Shown: positions 1 through 7,362, numbered from the stretch's first letter. The stretch is DNA of 7,593 nt from an uncultured Muribaculaceae bacterium (GCA_910589095.1 CAJUSN010000089.1:2753-10345), one strand, 5' to 3'. Notes: generated from the letters alone by a model not told the origin. Numbers and translations are program-made.

Positions 1-1641
1 CAACTGTCGGGGATGCTCAACGGCCGGATGGATATAACGGGGAGCATGGCTGCTCCGGTGTTCAACGGATATCTTGATTTTGATTCGTCGGCGGTAGCTG
101 TTGGAATGACAGGCGCTTCATATAAATTCTCGGAGGAGAGGATACCGGTTGACAGCAATGTGGTCCGATTTAATGATTTCACTATCGGTGGCCTTAATGA
201 GAATCCACTGAAGGTGAACGGAATTGTGGATGCACGTCACATTTCCGATATAAACTTTGACCTGGCGCTCACTGCTTCGGACATGCAAGTGGTGAACTCC
301 ACTCGCGCCCGAGGATCGGCCGATGTGTATGGCAAAGCGTTTGTGGATATCGACGCCACTGCCAAAGGCAATCTCGACTTTATGAGAGTGAATGCAAAAC
401 TCAATGTTCTTCCCGGAACTAATGTGACTTATGTGATGGGTGATGCGCAGACTTCGCTCACATCCAAGTCAACTGATGATATGGTACGTTTCGTGAATTT
501 CTCCGACACTTCGGCCCTGGCTGCCGATTCTGTGGTGAATTCATCGATGGCGATGATTCTTGATGCCAATCTGGTGATTTCCGAGGGGAGCACTATAAAT
601 GTGGACCTGTCAACCGACGGTAAAAATAAAGTTTCGATTCAAGGTTCAGGCAATCTCTCCTATATGCTCACACCGTTAAATGGCAGCGGACGTCTCACCG
701 GACGCTTCACCATCAATTCCGGATTCGTGCGCTATACGCCGGCCATCAGTACCGGAGGAATGTCAATGTCAATTATGTCAGAGAAAAACTTTACTTTCAG
801 TGAGGGCAGCTATGTGTCGTTCACAGGCGATATTCTCAATCCAACGCTGAACATACAGGCATCCGACAGACTCAAAGCCAATGTCACTCAAACCGGGCAG
901 AACTCCCGATTGGTTAATTTCGATGTTATCGTATCGGTGACTAACACTTTGCAGAATCTCAACGTGGCATTCAATCTCTCGACCGATGACGACATTACGA
1001 TAGAGAACGAGCTGACAGCCATGAGCCCGGAGCAACGTGCAAATCAGGCCATGAATCTGCTTCTCTACAATGTATATACCGGTCCGGGCACCAAGGCTAA
1101 TGCCAATCTTTCGGGCAATCCGCTCTATTCATTCCTGGCCTCTCAGCTCAACACCTGGGCAGCTAACACCATAAAGGGTGTGGACATATCGTTTGGCATA
1201 GACCAGTATGACACCACCACCGATGGGGCCAAGTCAACCACCACGAGCTACAGCTATCGCGTTTCGAAGACACTGTTCAATGACAGATTCAAGATTGTGG
1301 TGGGCGGCAATTACTCGACCGATGCTAATGTGGATGAGAATTTCTCACAGAATCTCATCAACGACATATCATTCGAGTATATGCTCAACAGAAGCGGCTC
1401 CATGTATGTGCGTCTGTTCCGTCATGTGGGCTATGAAAGTATTCTTGAAGGAGAAATAACGCAAACCGGTGTGGGTTTTGTGATGAAGCGCAAACTCAAT
1501 TCGCTGCGCGACCTGTTCCGCTTCGGTTCCTCGAAAGCTCAGAAAGCGGAGCCGGCATCCGCTCCTGCACCAGTAAAAGATTCACCCGCCGTCAAGGCAT
1601 CATCCCCGGCTATTAAAGATGAAACAGAAGAAAACCGTTGA
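1..1641 (+). CDS. tamB: TamB (DUF490) translocation and assembly module protein, C-terminal part, 5' end outside window
   Basis: This is the last 546 codons of a larger gene. The frame is open from base 1 and reads through an internal ATG at 13, which I do not regard as the start. TamB proteins are long inner-membrane-anchored periplasmic proteins, usually well over 1000 residues, that span towards the outer membrane and work with an Omp85 partner. The visible part is rich in alternating hydrophobic/polar beta-strand sequence with many Asn, Ser, Thr and Gly, as expected of the beta-taco fold. Visible codons of roughly 350-505 resemble the conserved C-terminal DUF490 region, including a segment ending in LRDLFRFG. 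After this comes a hydrophilic Ala/Pro/Lys tail of about 38 residues (about 1525-1638). The stop TGA (1639-1641) lies inside the following tamL gene. The assignment rests on sequence character plus the adjacent Omp85 gene. Confidence in the family is high; the exact N-terminal domains cannot be seen. Confidence 0.88.
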   Translation, partial: QLSGMLNGRMDITGSMAAPVFNGYLDFDSSAVAVGMTGASYKFSEERIPVDSNVVRFNDFTIGGLNENPLKVNGIVDARHISDINFDLALTASDMQVVNSTRARGSADVYGKAFVDIDATAKGNLDFMRVNAKLNVLPGTNVTYVMGDAQTSLTSKSTDDMVRFVNFSDTSALAADSVVNSSMAMILDANLVISEGSTINVDLSTDGKNKVSIQGSGNLSYMLTPLNGSGRLTGRFTINSGFVRYTPAISTGGMSMSIMSEKNFTFSEGSYVSFTGDILNPTLNIQASDRLKANVTQTGQNSRLVNFDVIVSVTNTLQNLNVAFNLSTDDDITIENELTAMSPEQRANQAMNLLLYNVYTGPGTKANANLSGNPLYSFLASQLNTWAANTIKGVDISFGIDQYDTTTDGAKSTTTSYSYRVSKTLFNDRFKIVVGGNYSTDANVDENFSQNLINDISFEYMLNRSGSMYVRLFRHVGYESILEGEITQTGVGFVMKRKLNSLRDLFRFGSSKAQKAEPASAPAPVKDSPAVKASSPAIKDETEENR

Positions 1642-3922
1642 CCGTTGGCTGCCCGGGTTGCTGACAGCCCTTGTGCTCGCATTCATTTCCGTGTCATGCT
1701 CCACCACGAAGCGACTCGGCCCTGACGATGTGCTCTACACCGGCGTGAAAAAAATCGTTTATGACGTGCCTGACAGTGTCAAGCTCCCATCCGATGTTAA
1801 GTCCGATATATTTGATGTTATAAATGTCAAGCCCAACAACTCGCTCTACTCGCCCTATGTCCGCTGGCCATTCCCTCTGGGACTTTGGGTTTATAACAAC
1901 TGGCCTAATCCGCCAAAGGGATTCCGCCACTGGTTGTATGAGAAGCTGGTGGCTGAACCAGTGCTTATATCCGATGTGCGCCCTGAGGTCCGTGTTCACA
2001 TGATTGACCAGATGCTTGACAACAACGGTTATTTCTCCGGCTCGGCTTCCTATGAGCTGATCAAGGGGAAGAATCCCAAGAAGGCCCGCATCCAATATAA
2101 TATCGTGCCGGGTCCGGCATATCCAATTGATTCCATAGAATTGCTTCCCGATACGTGTGCATTGTATCACATGATCGACTCAATTGCACGCCGTCAGTCG
2201 TATCTCACGGCCGGCAACCGCTATTGCGCCGACTCGCTCTCGGCTGTCCGTGTCAACATTGCCAATGCCATGCGCAACAGGGGTTATTATTTTTTCCGTC
2301 CCGAGTATATTGAATACCTGGCCGATTCCGTAATGAACAAAGGCTCCATAGCACTGCGAATGTGCGTGGCTTCCAAAATACCCGAATTTGCTCTGATTCC
2401 TTATGTGACAGGTGACATCACCACCACCGTTAATCGCAGTGAGGGGGGCGGTCTGGCCGATACTATGGAAACATCCCGTGGCCGGGTGATAAAGATGATG
2501 CCTGTGAGATTGCGTGACAGTCTCATCCCCTCGTGCATCACATTCCGTGAAGGGAAGCGTTTTTCGGTGCGCGACATGAACCGCACGCAAACCTATCTTT
2601 CGCGTTTGGGCATATTCAATAACATTGAGATCAACGCACTTCCTGACACAACGCGCAGGGGTGTACTCAACGTCAACATCGACTGCACTTTCGACAAGCC
2701 TCTCGAGGCATCGGTGGAAGTGAACGTCACTTCGAAATCCAATTCGTATCTCGGTCCGGGTGTGGACCTGAAGCTTACCAACAAGAACCTGTTTGGCGGG
2801 GGCGAGCAGCTCAGTGTTGACCTAAGGGGTTCCTATGAGTGGCAAACCGGCCACGGACGGAATTCAATATTCAATTCCTATGAGGTTGGGCTCACATCCA
2901 CACTTGCGTTTCCACGCTTGCTTGCGCCACGTTTCATCCCACGTACCCGACGTGAACTCAACTGGACACGCATAAGCCTCGGCGCCGACCTTCTCAATCG
3001 TCCGCATTATTTCAACATGGCCCAGTTCAACGCCGGTATCACTTACGATTGGCGCGCCACACGACATGTAACCAATTCGCTCACGCTATTCAAACTCACC
3101 TATACCAAACTCATGCGCACCACCGCCGAGTTTGATTCAATAATGAATGCCAATCCGGCCATAGCGCTCAGTTTCCGCTCGCAGTTCATACCTCAGATGG
3201 GCTTCAGTTACGTTTATGACCGCGACTTTGATGCCTATAACCAGCTTAACTGGCAATTCTCAGTGCTTGAGGCAGGAAATGTTTTCTGGGGTATATATGA
3301 ATTGTGTGGCAAAAAGGGCGAGAAAACGCTTTTCGGAACGCCTTTCTCACAATTCATCAAGGGCACCACGCAACTGGTGTATAACCGACGTTTGGGACAT
3401 GGCGATCATTGGCTGGTGAGCCGTGTGGCGGTAGGGGCTGCACATGCCTATGGAAACGCTTCGGTTGTGCCTTATGCCGAGCAGTTCTACTGCGGAGGCG
3501 CCAACTCAGTGCGAGCTTTCACGGTGCGCTCGATTGGTCCCGGCAGCTACCGAGTGCCTGCCGACCAGGTTAACGGATACTTTGATCAAACAGGTACATT
3601 CAAGTTTGAATTCAATGTGGAATACCGCTTCCCCATCATTGGCCCGCTTCATGGGGCAGTGTTCTTTGATTCAGGTAATGTATGGCTTCTTAAGAATGAT
3701 CCGGATCGTCCCGGTGGCCTGCTGCGCGGAAAAACATTTTTCAAGGATCTTGCCACCGGTACCGGAGTCGGCCTCCGTGTGGATATAGGAATGCTCGTGG
3801 TGAGAGGCGACCTCGGTATCGGCATCCATGCTCCTTACTACACGGGTAAGAGCGGATACTATAACATTCCGAAATTCAAGGATGGCCTGGCATTCCACCT
3901 CGCCATAGGTTATCCATTCTGA
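1619..3922 (+). CDS. tamL: TamA-like Omp85-family outer-membrane assembly protein, probable lipoprotein (TamL)
   Basis: Complete 767-residue Omp85 protein. Residues 1-27 form a signal peptide (basic MKQKK start, hydrophobic stretch about 11-25) ending at Cys27, a candidate lipidated cysteine in the context FISVSCSTT. This fits TamL, the lipoprotein form of TamA known in Bacteroidetes, although position -3 is Ser rather than Leu/Val/Ile. The periplasmic part, about 35-360, looks like three POTRA-type repeats. The clearest signatures are near 130-148 (NNGYFSGSASYEL), 200-230 (MRNRGYYFF) and 310-338 (LSRLGIFNNIEI). The rest, about 365-767, is the beta-barrel. It contains VRAF at 631-634, matching the conserved VRGF-like motif of Omp85 barrels, and ends in Phe as barrel proteins usually do. 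The start at 1619 is chosen because it gives the signal peptide directly; it lies 23 bases inside tamB, so translation is probably coupled. The likely role is to work with TamB in outer-membrane assembly. BamA is less likely because of the lipobox and the tamB neighbour. Confidence 0.88.
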   Translation: MKQKKTVDRWLPGLLTALVLAFISVSCSTTKRLGPDDVLYTGVKKIVYDVPDSVKLPSDVKSDIFDVINVKPNNSLYSPYVRWPFPLGLWVYNNWPNPPKGFRHWLYEKLVAEPVLISDVRPEVRVHMIDQMLDNNGYFSGSASYELIKGKNPKKARIQYNIVPGPAYPIDSIELLPDTCALYHMIDSIARRQSYLTAGNRYCADSLSAVRVNIANAMRNRGYYFFRPEYIEYLADSVMNKGSIALRMCVASKIPEFALIPYVTGDITTTVNRSEGGGLADTMETSRGRVIKMMPVRLRDSLIPSCITFREGKRFSVRDMNRTQTYLSRLGIFNNIEINALPDTTRRGVLNVNIDCTFDKPLEASVEVNVTSKSNSYLGPGVDLKLTNKNLFGGGEQLSVDLRGSYEWQTGHGRNSIFNSYEVGLTSTLAFPRLLAPRFIPRTRRELNWTRISLGADLLNRPHYFNMAQFNAGITYDWRATRHVTNSLTLFKLTYTKLMRTTAEFDSIMNANPAIALSFRSQFIPQMGFSYVYDRDFDAYNQLNWQFSVLEAGNVFWGIYELCGKKGEKTLFGTPFSQFIKGTTQLVYNRRLGHGDHWLVSRVAVGAAHAYGNASVVPYAEQFYCGGANSVRAFTVRSIGPGSYRVPADQVNGYFDQTGTFKFEFNVEYRFPIIGPLHGAVFFDSGNVWLLKNDPDRPGGLLRGKTFFKDLATGTGVGLRVDIGMLVVRGDLGIGIHAPYYTGKSGYYNIPKFKDGLAFHLAIGYPF

Positions 3923-3955
3923 TAGACAAGTAAGAGTATGATAACACTTCAATAA

Positions 3956-3992
3956 AAACGGAGCCGCAATCCGATAAGGTACGGCTCCGTTT
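3956..3992. terminator. Bidirectional rho-independent terminator between tamL and the M16 gene
   Basis: A perfect 11-bp stem pairs 3956-3966 (AAACGGAGCCG) with 3982-3992 (CGGCTCCGTTT) around a 15-base loop. On the minus strand the stem is followed by a T-rich run (complement of 3951-3958), and on the plus strand by TTTCTAT. It sits 33 bases after the tamL stop and 22 bases past the M16 stop on the other strand, so it can end both convergent transcripts. The T run is better for the minus-strand transcript. Confidence 0.85.
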
Positions 3993-4014
3993 CTATGAGA
4001 TGAATAATCAGTAA

Positions 4015-6843
4015 TTATTCTTTGGGGTCAAGGATTATCACGTGATAATTGTTTTGGCTGTTGAGAGCTTTCATGAAGTTCTTAACATCGTCCACGGTAA
4101 TGGAGGAGATGGAAGCAACGTCACCGTTGAAGGTGTCGACACCGTTGAGCAGCCATCCGTTGATGCCGCTGAGCCATCCGTTGTTGCGCTCCTTACGTTC
4201 GTTGTAGCTCTTCACCATATACTCTTTCACTTTATCAAGTTCGGTTTGATCAATGTTCTTTGAAAGATCATCGATTTGGCCGGCGATGATATCCAGAACT
4301 TTCTCCTTCATTTCAGGCTTCATGGGGAAGGCGGATACAATGTCGATGTTCACGGGATCCACGCGATCCATCGAGCCTTGTGCCGAGATTGAATAAACGG
4401 CACCCTCCTTCTCACGTACAATCTCAACCAGACGCGATGAGAGAATCTGAGCGGCTACAGATGCCAGCTGGGCATTCTTCATTGTATAAGGAGCCTTGCC
4501 GGAAACGGATATGTAAGCCCAGGTTTGAGGAGTGGTCATGGGTGTGTTGTATGGATTGGTGATTCTGCCACCCACCTGACTGAAGTTGGGATTATATTTC
4601 GTGATCTTTTTGTTGGCTTTCTTGGCGTTGGCGGGGAGAGTGGCAATGTACTGCTCAACCAGAGGCTTGAGAGTTTCAAGATCCACATTGCCAACGAATA
4701 CGAAAGTGAAATCGGCTGCATTGGCGGTCATGCGATGTGCAATGTCAATGATCTCTTCACGCTTCGCACCGCGGATGGCTTCTACATCAAGAGCGCGAAC
4801 ACGGGGATTATTAGGATAGAGCGATTCATAGAGTTTCTTCTGGAAAATGAAGGTAGGATCGTTCTCCTTGTTGGCCTTAACATCGGCCTGAGTGGATTGC
4901 AGGGCAGCAAATTCTTCGGGGGTGAAGTTCACGTTGGTGAAGCTTGAATAAACGAGTTCCATCAACGTGGGGAGATCTTTGGGGGTGGTGAAACCGGAAA
5001 TGCTACGGCTGTAGGCGGAGAGCGCGGGTGATACCATCACCTGCTTGCCCGAGAGATATTTGCGGAGATCGGAGTTGGAGTAAGTACCGAATCCACATTC
5101 ATTAAGTGCAGTGGCGAGGAAGCGGAGGCTATTGTTGTAGCTGTCGGGGAGGTCGGCGGTACCGTTAAGAGCCAATGCCGAGAAGAGAATTTCATCGTCC
5201 TTGAACTTGGTGGGCTTCACAATGACTTTCACACCATTGCTGAGGGTCCATTCAGTAGCATCCCACTGAGCAAGCTGAGTGGTCTTGACTACTTTACCGG
5301 GGCTGGGGAGGTTCTCGATGAGCGGTTCGTCTTTGAGTTCTTCCTTGTAGGCCTCGAGGGTTTCACCGTCTACAGCCTGGATGGCTGAAGCAAACTGCTG
5401 TTCGGTGGGATAAACACCGTCGGCAGCATCGGGCATGAGGGCGAGGAGTACGCGGTTGTCGGCCGTTACAGATTCCTTGATAGCCTTGTTGAGCACTTCC
5501 AGAGGGATCATTTGTGAAATCTGTTTCACAGTGTTATATGATTCCTCCATTGTGGGCATGGGGTCGTTGTTTAGGAAGTTATTGACATAGGCCTGTACAT
5601 ATTGTCCGTTGCGGCGCTGATTGCGGTTGTTGTAGGCTGTTTCGTACTGAGAGAGATATTCAGCCTTGGCGCGGTCAAATTCGGTAACGGTGAATCCTGA
5701 CTGAGCTGCACGGAGCACTTCACGATAGGCAGCTGCCAACGCGTCGGGGAGTGCTATGCCTGACTTGGCGAGAGCGCCAATGGTGAACGCATCCTTGGTC
5801 TTGGCGAGGAAGTAATTTCCGAAGTAAACGCTTGCGCTGGAGAACGGTGCATTAGGCTTGGAAGAGATTTCGTTGAGACGGGTGTTGAGCATGTGGGAGA
5901 TGAGTTCGGTCACGTACTCTTCCACGTAATAAGCCATGGTGTTGCGCTGCTCTTCAGGAAGGGCGTCGCACTTGAACATGAGTTGAGCCACCGAGCGGGT
6001 AATCTCCTTGTCGTGTCCGATGGCGTAGATTGTGCCTTCAGTGTCGTCAACGGGGAGGTAGATACGCTCAGCGGGATTCTCGGGCATTTCAATATCAGAG
6101 AACATCTCCTTGATCTTATTCTCGATGCGGTCAACGTCAATGTCGCCCACAACGATGATGCCCTGCTGGTCAGGACGATACCATTTTTCGTAATAGTCGC
6201 GCAGTGCCTGATAAGAGAAGTTGTCCACAACTTCCATTGTACCGATGGGCATGCGGAAGCCATACTTGCTGCCGGGGTACATGAGTGGTAGCAATTGCTC
6301 GATTACGCGCTGGTCGCCGGAGTTGCGTGAGCGCCATTCCTCATGGATCACAGCACGTTCAGCATCAATCTCCTCGGGGAGGAGCAGCAGGTCGTTGGCC
6401 CAGTCATGAAGGATGAGAAGACATGAATCCTGTGCACCGATGCGGGCGGTGGGCACGCTGGAGATGTTGTAGACAGTCTGGTCCATGGCAGTGTAGGCGT
6501 TGAGATGGGCACCGAATTTCACGCCGATGGATTCAAGATATTTCACCAGTGAGTTGCCGGGGAAATGGGTTGTGCCGTTGAAGCACATGTGTTCAAGGAA
6601 GTGGGCCAGACCGCGCTGGTTGTCATCCTCGAGGATAGAGCCCACTTTCTGGGCTATGTAAAATTCGGCCTGACCTTTGGGATACTCGTTGTGGCGAATG
6701 TAATAGGTGAGACCATTGTCCAGCTTCCCTACGCGTACCTCCGGATCGGGATTCATCGGGGGCAACTGTTGCGCTACGGCTATGGCCGGCAGCAACATTA
6801 TCGCTACGAGAAGAAGCGAGAAAAATCTTGCTATTTTCTTCAT
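4015..6843 (-). CDS. Exported M16 family zinc metallopeptidase (insulinase/pitrilysin-like)
   Basis: Complete 942-residue M16 peptidase with fused N- and C-terminal halves. Residues 1-24 are a signal peptide (MKKIARFF, hydrophobic core, AVA before QQ at 25-26), with no lipobox cysteine, so a soluble periplasmic location is likely. The catalytic half (about 35-250) carries the inverted zinc motif HxxEH as HFLEH at 81-85. Glu162, in EEIDAERAVIHEE, falls exactly 76 residues after His85, the HxxEH-x76-E spacing of pitrilysin-type enzymes, so all zinc ligands and the catalytic base are present. The half starting near 527 (WTLSNGVKVIV) has the same fold signature but no HxxEH, as is normal for the inactive half. 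REKEGAVY at 810-817 supplies the Arg/Tyr pair with the seven-residue spacing seen in insulin-degrading enzyme. It probably degrades peptides in the periplasm; the substrate is unknown. Start: the ATG at 6843 directly precedes the signal peptide. The leader is A/T-rich without a Shine-Dalgarno sequence, typical of Bacteroidota. It is a single-gene unit, convergent with tamL. Confidence 0.93.
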   Translation of the reverse strand: MKKIARFFSLLLVAIMLLPAIAVAQQLPPMNPDPEVRVGKLDNGLTYYIRHNEYPKGQAEFYIAQKVGSILEDDNQRGLAHFLEHMCFNGTTHFPGNSLVKYLESIGVKFGAHLNAYTAMDQTVYNISSVPTARIGAQDSCLLILHDWANDLLLLPEEIDAERAVIHEEWRSRNSGDQRVIEQLLPLMYPGSKYGFRMPIGTMEVVDNFSYQALRDYYEKWYRPDQQGIIVVGDIDVDRIENKIKEMFSDIEMPENPAERIYLPVDDTEGTIYAIGHDKEITRSVAQLMFKCDALPEEQRNTMAYYVEEYVTELISHMLNTRLNEISSKPNAPFSSASVYFGNYFLAKTKDAFTIGALAKSGIALPDALAAAYREVLRAAQSGFTVTEFDRAKAEYLSQYETAYNNRNQRRNGQYVQAYVNNFLNNDPMPTMEESYNTVKQISQMIPLEVLNKAIKESVTADNRVLLALMPDAADGVYPTEQQFASAIQAVDGETLEAYKEELKDEPLIENLPSPGKVVKTTQLAQWDATEWTLSNGVKVIVKPTKFKDDEILFSALALNGTADLPDSYNNSLRFLATALNECGFGTYSNSDLRKYLSGKQVMVSPALSAYSRSISGFTTPKDLPTLMELVYSSFTNVNFTPEEFAALQSTQADVKANKENDPTFIFQKKLYESLYPNNPRVRALDVEAIRGAKREEIIDIAHRMTANAADFTFVFVGNVDLETLKPLVEQYIATLPANAKKANKKITKYNPNFSQVGGRITNPYNTPMTTPQTWAYISVSGKAPYTMKNAQLASVAAQILSSRLVEIVREKEGAVYSISAQGSMDRVDPVNIDIVSAFPMKPEMKEKVLDIIAGQIDDLSKNIDQTELDKVKEYMVKSYNERKERNNGWLSGINGWLLNGVDTFNGDVASISSITVDDVKNFMKALNSQNNYHVIILDPKE

Positions 6844-6898
6844 GTGGTAAATGTATTGGTTTATAATGTTTTTTGTTTTAATGTGCCTCTGAAGTCAG

Positions 6899-6913
6899 TA
6901 CTATTTTATAGTA
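6899..6913. repeat. Short perfect inverted repeat (6-3-6), AT-rich
   Basis: TACTAT at 6899-6904 and ATAGTA at 6908-6913 are perfect reverse complements around TTT. The repeat lies 56 bases upstream of the M16 start. It could be an operator half-site pair, part of an AT-rich promoter, or chance; the stem is too weak for a terminator. Confidence 0.4.
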
Positions 6914-6941
6914 TGTTTGCATAAGCAGGCGGGAAAATCAA

Positions 6942-6956
6942 GCAGATTCTATCTGC
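6942..6956. repeat. Short perfect inverted repeat (6-3-6)
   Basis: GCAGAT at 6942-6947 and ATCTGC at 6951-6956 are perfect reverse complements around TCT. Its centre is 43 bases from the centre of the repeat at 6899-6913, about four helical turns, and it has the same geometry but a different sequence. It is a possible regulator-binding site or leader hairpin for the M16 gene. Function is inferred from symmetry and position only. Confidence 0.4.
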
Positions 6957-7124
6957 ACGTTTATGCTCTTTTAGGTGTAGAATCCGATTGATCCAATTTG
7001 AAAATACATACTCTTAATAATGAAAAGCAAAGATGCTCATACACTAATTGACGCAAATTTACGCAAAAAGTTACATGTTAGTTGACTTTTTTGTGAAATT
7101 CTTTCCTCTCTTCCTTTTCAAGAG

Positions 7125-7169
7125 CAAAAATAAAACATCGAGGGCCAGGCCAAATTGGCCAAGCCCTCG
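7125..7169 (-). terminator. Rho-independent terminator of the rpmG-DUF4295 operon
   Basis: On the minus strand a two-part stem forms. The outer 7 bp pair 7139-7145 (CGAGGGC) with 7163-7169 (GCCCTCG). After a 2x2 mismatch, an inner 5 bp pair 7148-7152 with 7156-7160 around a 3-base loop. The minus-strand sequence that follows is T-rich (ATGTTTTATTTTTG), the classical terminator layout. It lies 43 bases past the DUF4295 stop. On the plus strand the tract after the stem is not T-rich, so it acts in one direction. Confidence 0.85.
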
Positions 7170-7178
7170 GTATATGCT

Positions 7179-7197
7179 TGAAAAATGATATTTTTCA
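7179..7197. repeat. AT-rich perfect hairpin between DUF4295 and the terminator
   Basis: TGAAAAAT (7179-7186) and ATTTTTCA (7190-7197) form a perfect 8-bp inverted repeat around a 3-base loop, 15 bases after the DUF4295 stop. It may add to 3'-end stability or be incidental in AT-rich sequence. It has no GC stem, so it is not a terminator by itself. Confidence 0.4.
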
Positions 7198-7212
7198 GTC
7201 AGTGACGGTCTA

Positions 7213-7362
7213 TTATTTCAGGATTTCTTTAACGGCGTCGTTGGGCACCATCTGTTCCTGGAAAGTATATGCACCGGTTTTGGGGGATTTAACCACTTTG
7301 ATCACCTTGCTGTAGGTGCGGCCTTCACCCTTCTGGAGCGATGCTACGGTTTTCTTTGCCAT
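7213..7362 (-). CDS. DUF4295 family small basic protein
   Basis: A 49-residue protein, MAKKTVASLQ at the start and NDAVKEILK at the end, with stop TAA at 7215-7213. Length and sequence match the DUF4295 family, a small Lys-rich protein restricted to Bacteroidota and found next to rpmG. The core GEGRTYSKVIK, then VKSPKTGAYTF, is the part I recognise. It has no signal peptide or membrane segment, so it is cytoplasmic. Its molecular role is not established to my knowledge; its basic character and constant place beside L28/L33 genes suggest an association with ribosomes or translation (inference). It starts 15 bases after the rpmG stop in the same direction, so the two are co-transcribed. There is no Shine-Dalgarno sequence before the ATG, only an A/T-rich leader. 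Strong expression is expected with the ribosomal gene. Confidence 0.9.
   Translation of the reverse strand: MAKKTVASLQKGEGRTYSKVIKVVKSPKTGAYTFQEQMVPNDAVKEILK

Larger units (their letters stand above)
6844..7124. other. Non-coding region upstream of the M16 gene, expected to hold its promoter
   Basis: About 280 AT-rich bases between the M16 start and the terminator of the rpmG operon, with no convincing gene. The promoter of the minus-strand M16 gene should be here. Two minus-strand matches to the Bacteroidota -7 element TAnnTTTG exist. TAAATTTG (7061-7054) has no TTTG -33 partner at the usual distance. TATTTTTG (7132-7125) has a TTTG at 7154-7151, 18 bases upstream, but both lie within the terminator. 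Neither is convincing. Two perfect 6-3-6 inverted repeats (6899-6913 and 6942-6956) lie in what would be the untranslated leader or the promoter. ACGCAAA is repeated directly at 7051-7057 and 7061-7067. The last 50 bases before the M16 ATG are A-rich on the coding strand, as often seen at Bacteroidota start sites. Confidence 0.5.

Noticed and set aside
13..15. ATG at 13 as the start of the first gene.
   Set aside because: The frame is open to base 1, and TamB proteins are far longer than 542 residues, so the gene is cut by the window edge.
1694..3067. Several long open frames on the minus strand beneath tamL (such as 1694-2170 and 2180-2590).
   Set aside because: They lie wholly antisense to a clear Omp85 gene, their products resemble no family I know, and they have no signals of their own.
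4042..6409. Plus-strand open frames antisense to the M16 gene (for example 4525-4947 and 5893-6291).
   Set aside because: They are shadows of a gene with a complete, recognisable M16 protein; no promoter or leader is seen for them.
6912..6919. TATGTTTG on the plus strand, an exact match to the Bacteroidota -7 element TAnnTTTG.
   Set aside because: The nearest upstream TTTG (6873-6876) is about 35 bases away rather than about 20, and no plus-strand gene follows.
6565..6924. Plus-strand open frame of 119 codons crossing the M16 start.
   Set aside because: Most of it is antisense to the signal peptide and catalytic region of M16, and the part beyond 6843 reads through A/T-rich leader DNA without protein-like character.
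7020..7085. A 21-codon plus-strand micro-ORF (starts MKSKDAHTLID) in the intergenic region.
   Set aside because: It has no supporting homologue, no convincing promoter and no neighbouring gene on that strand; a frame this short is expected by chance.
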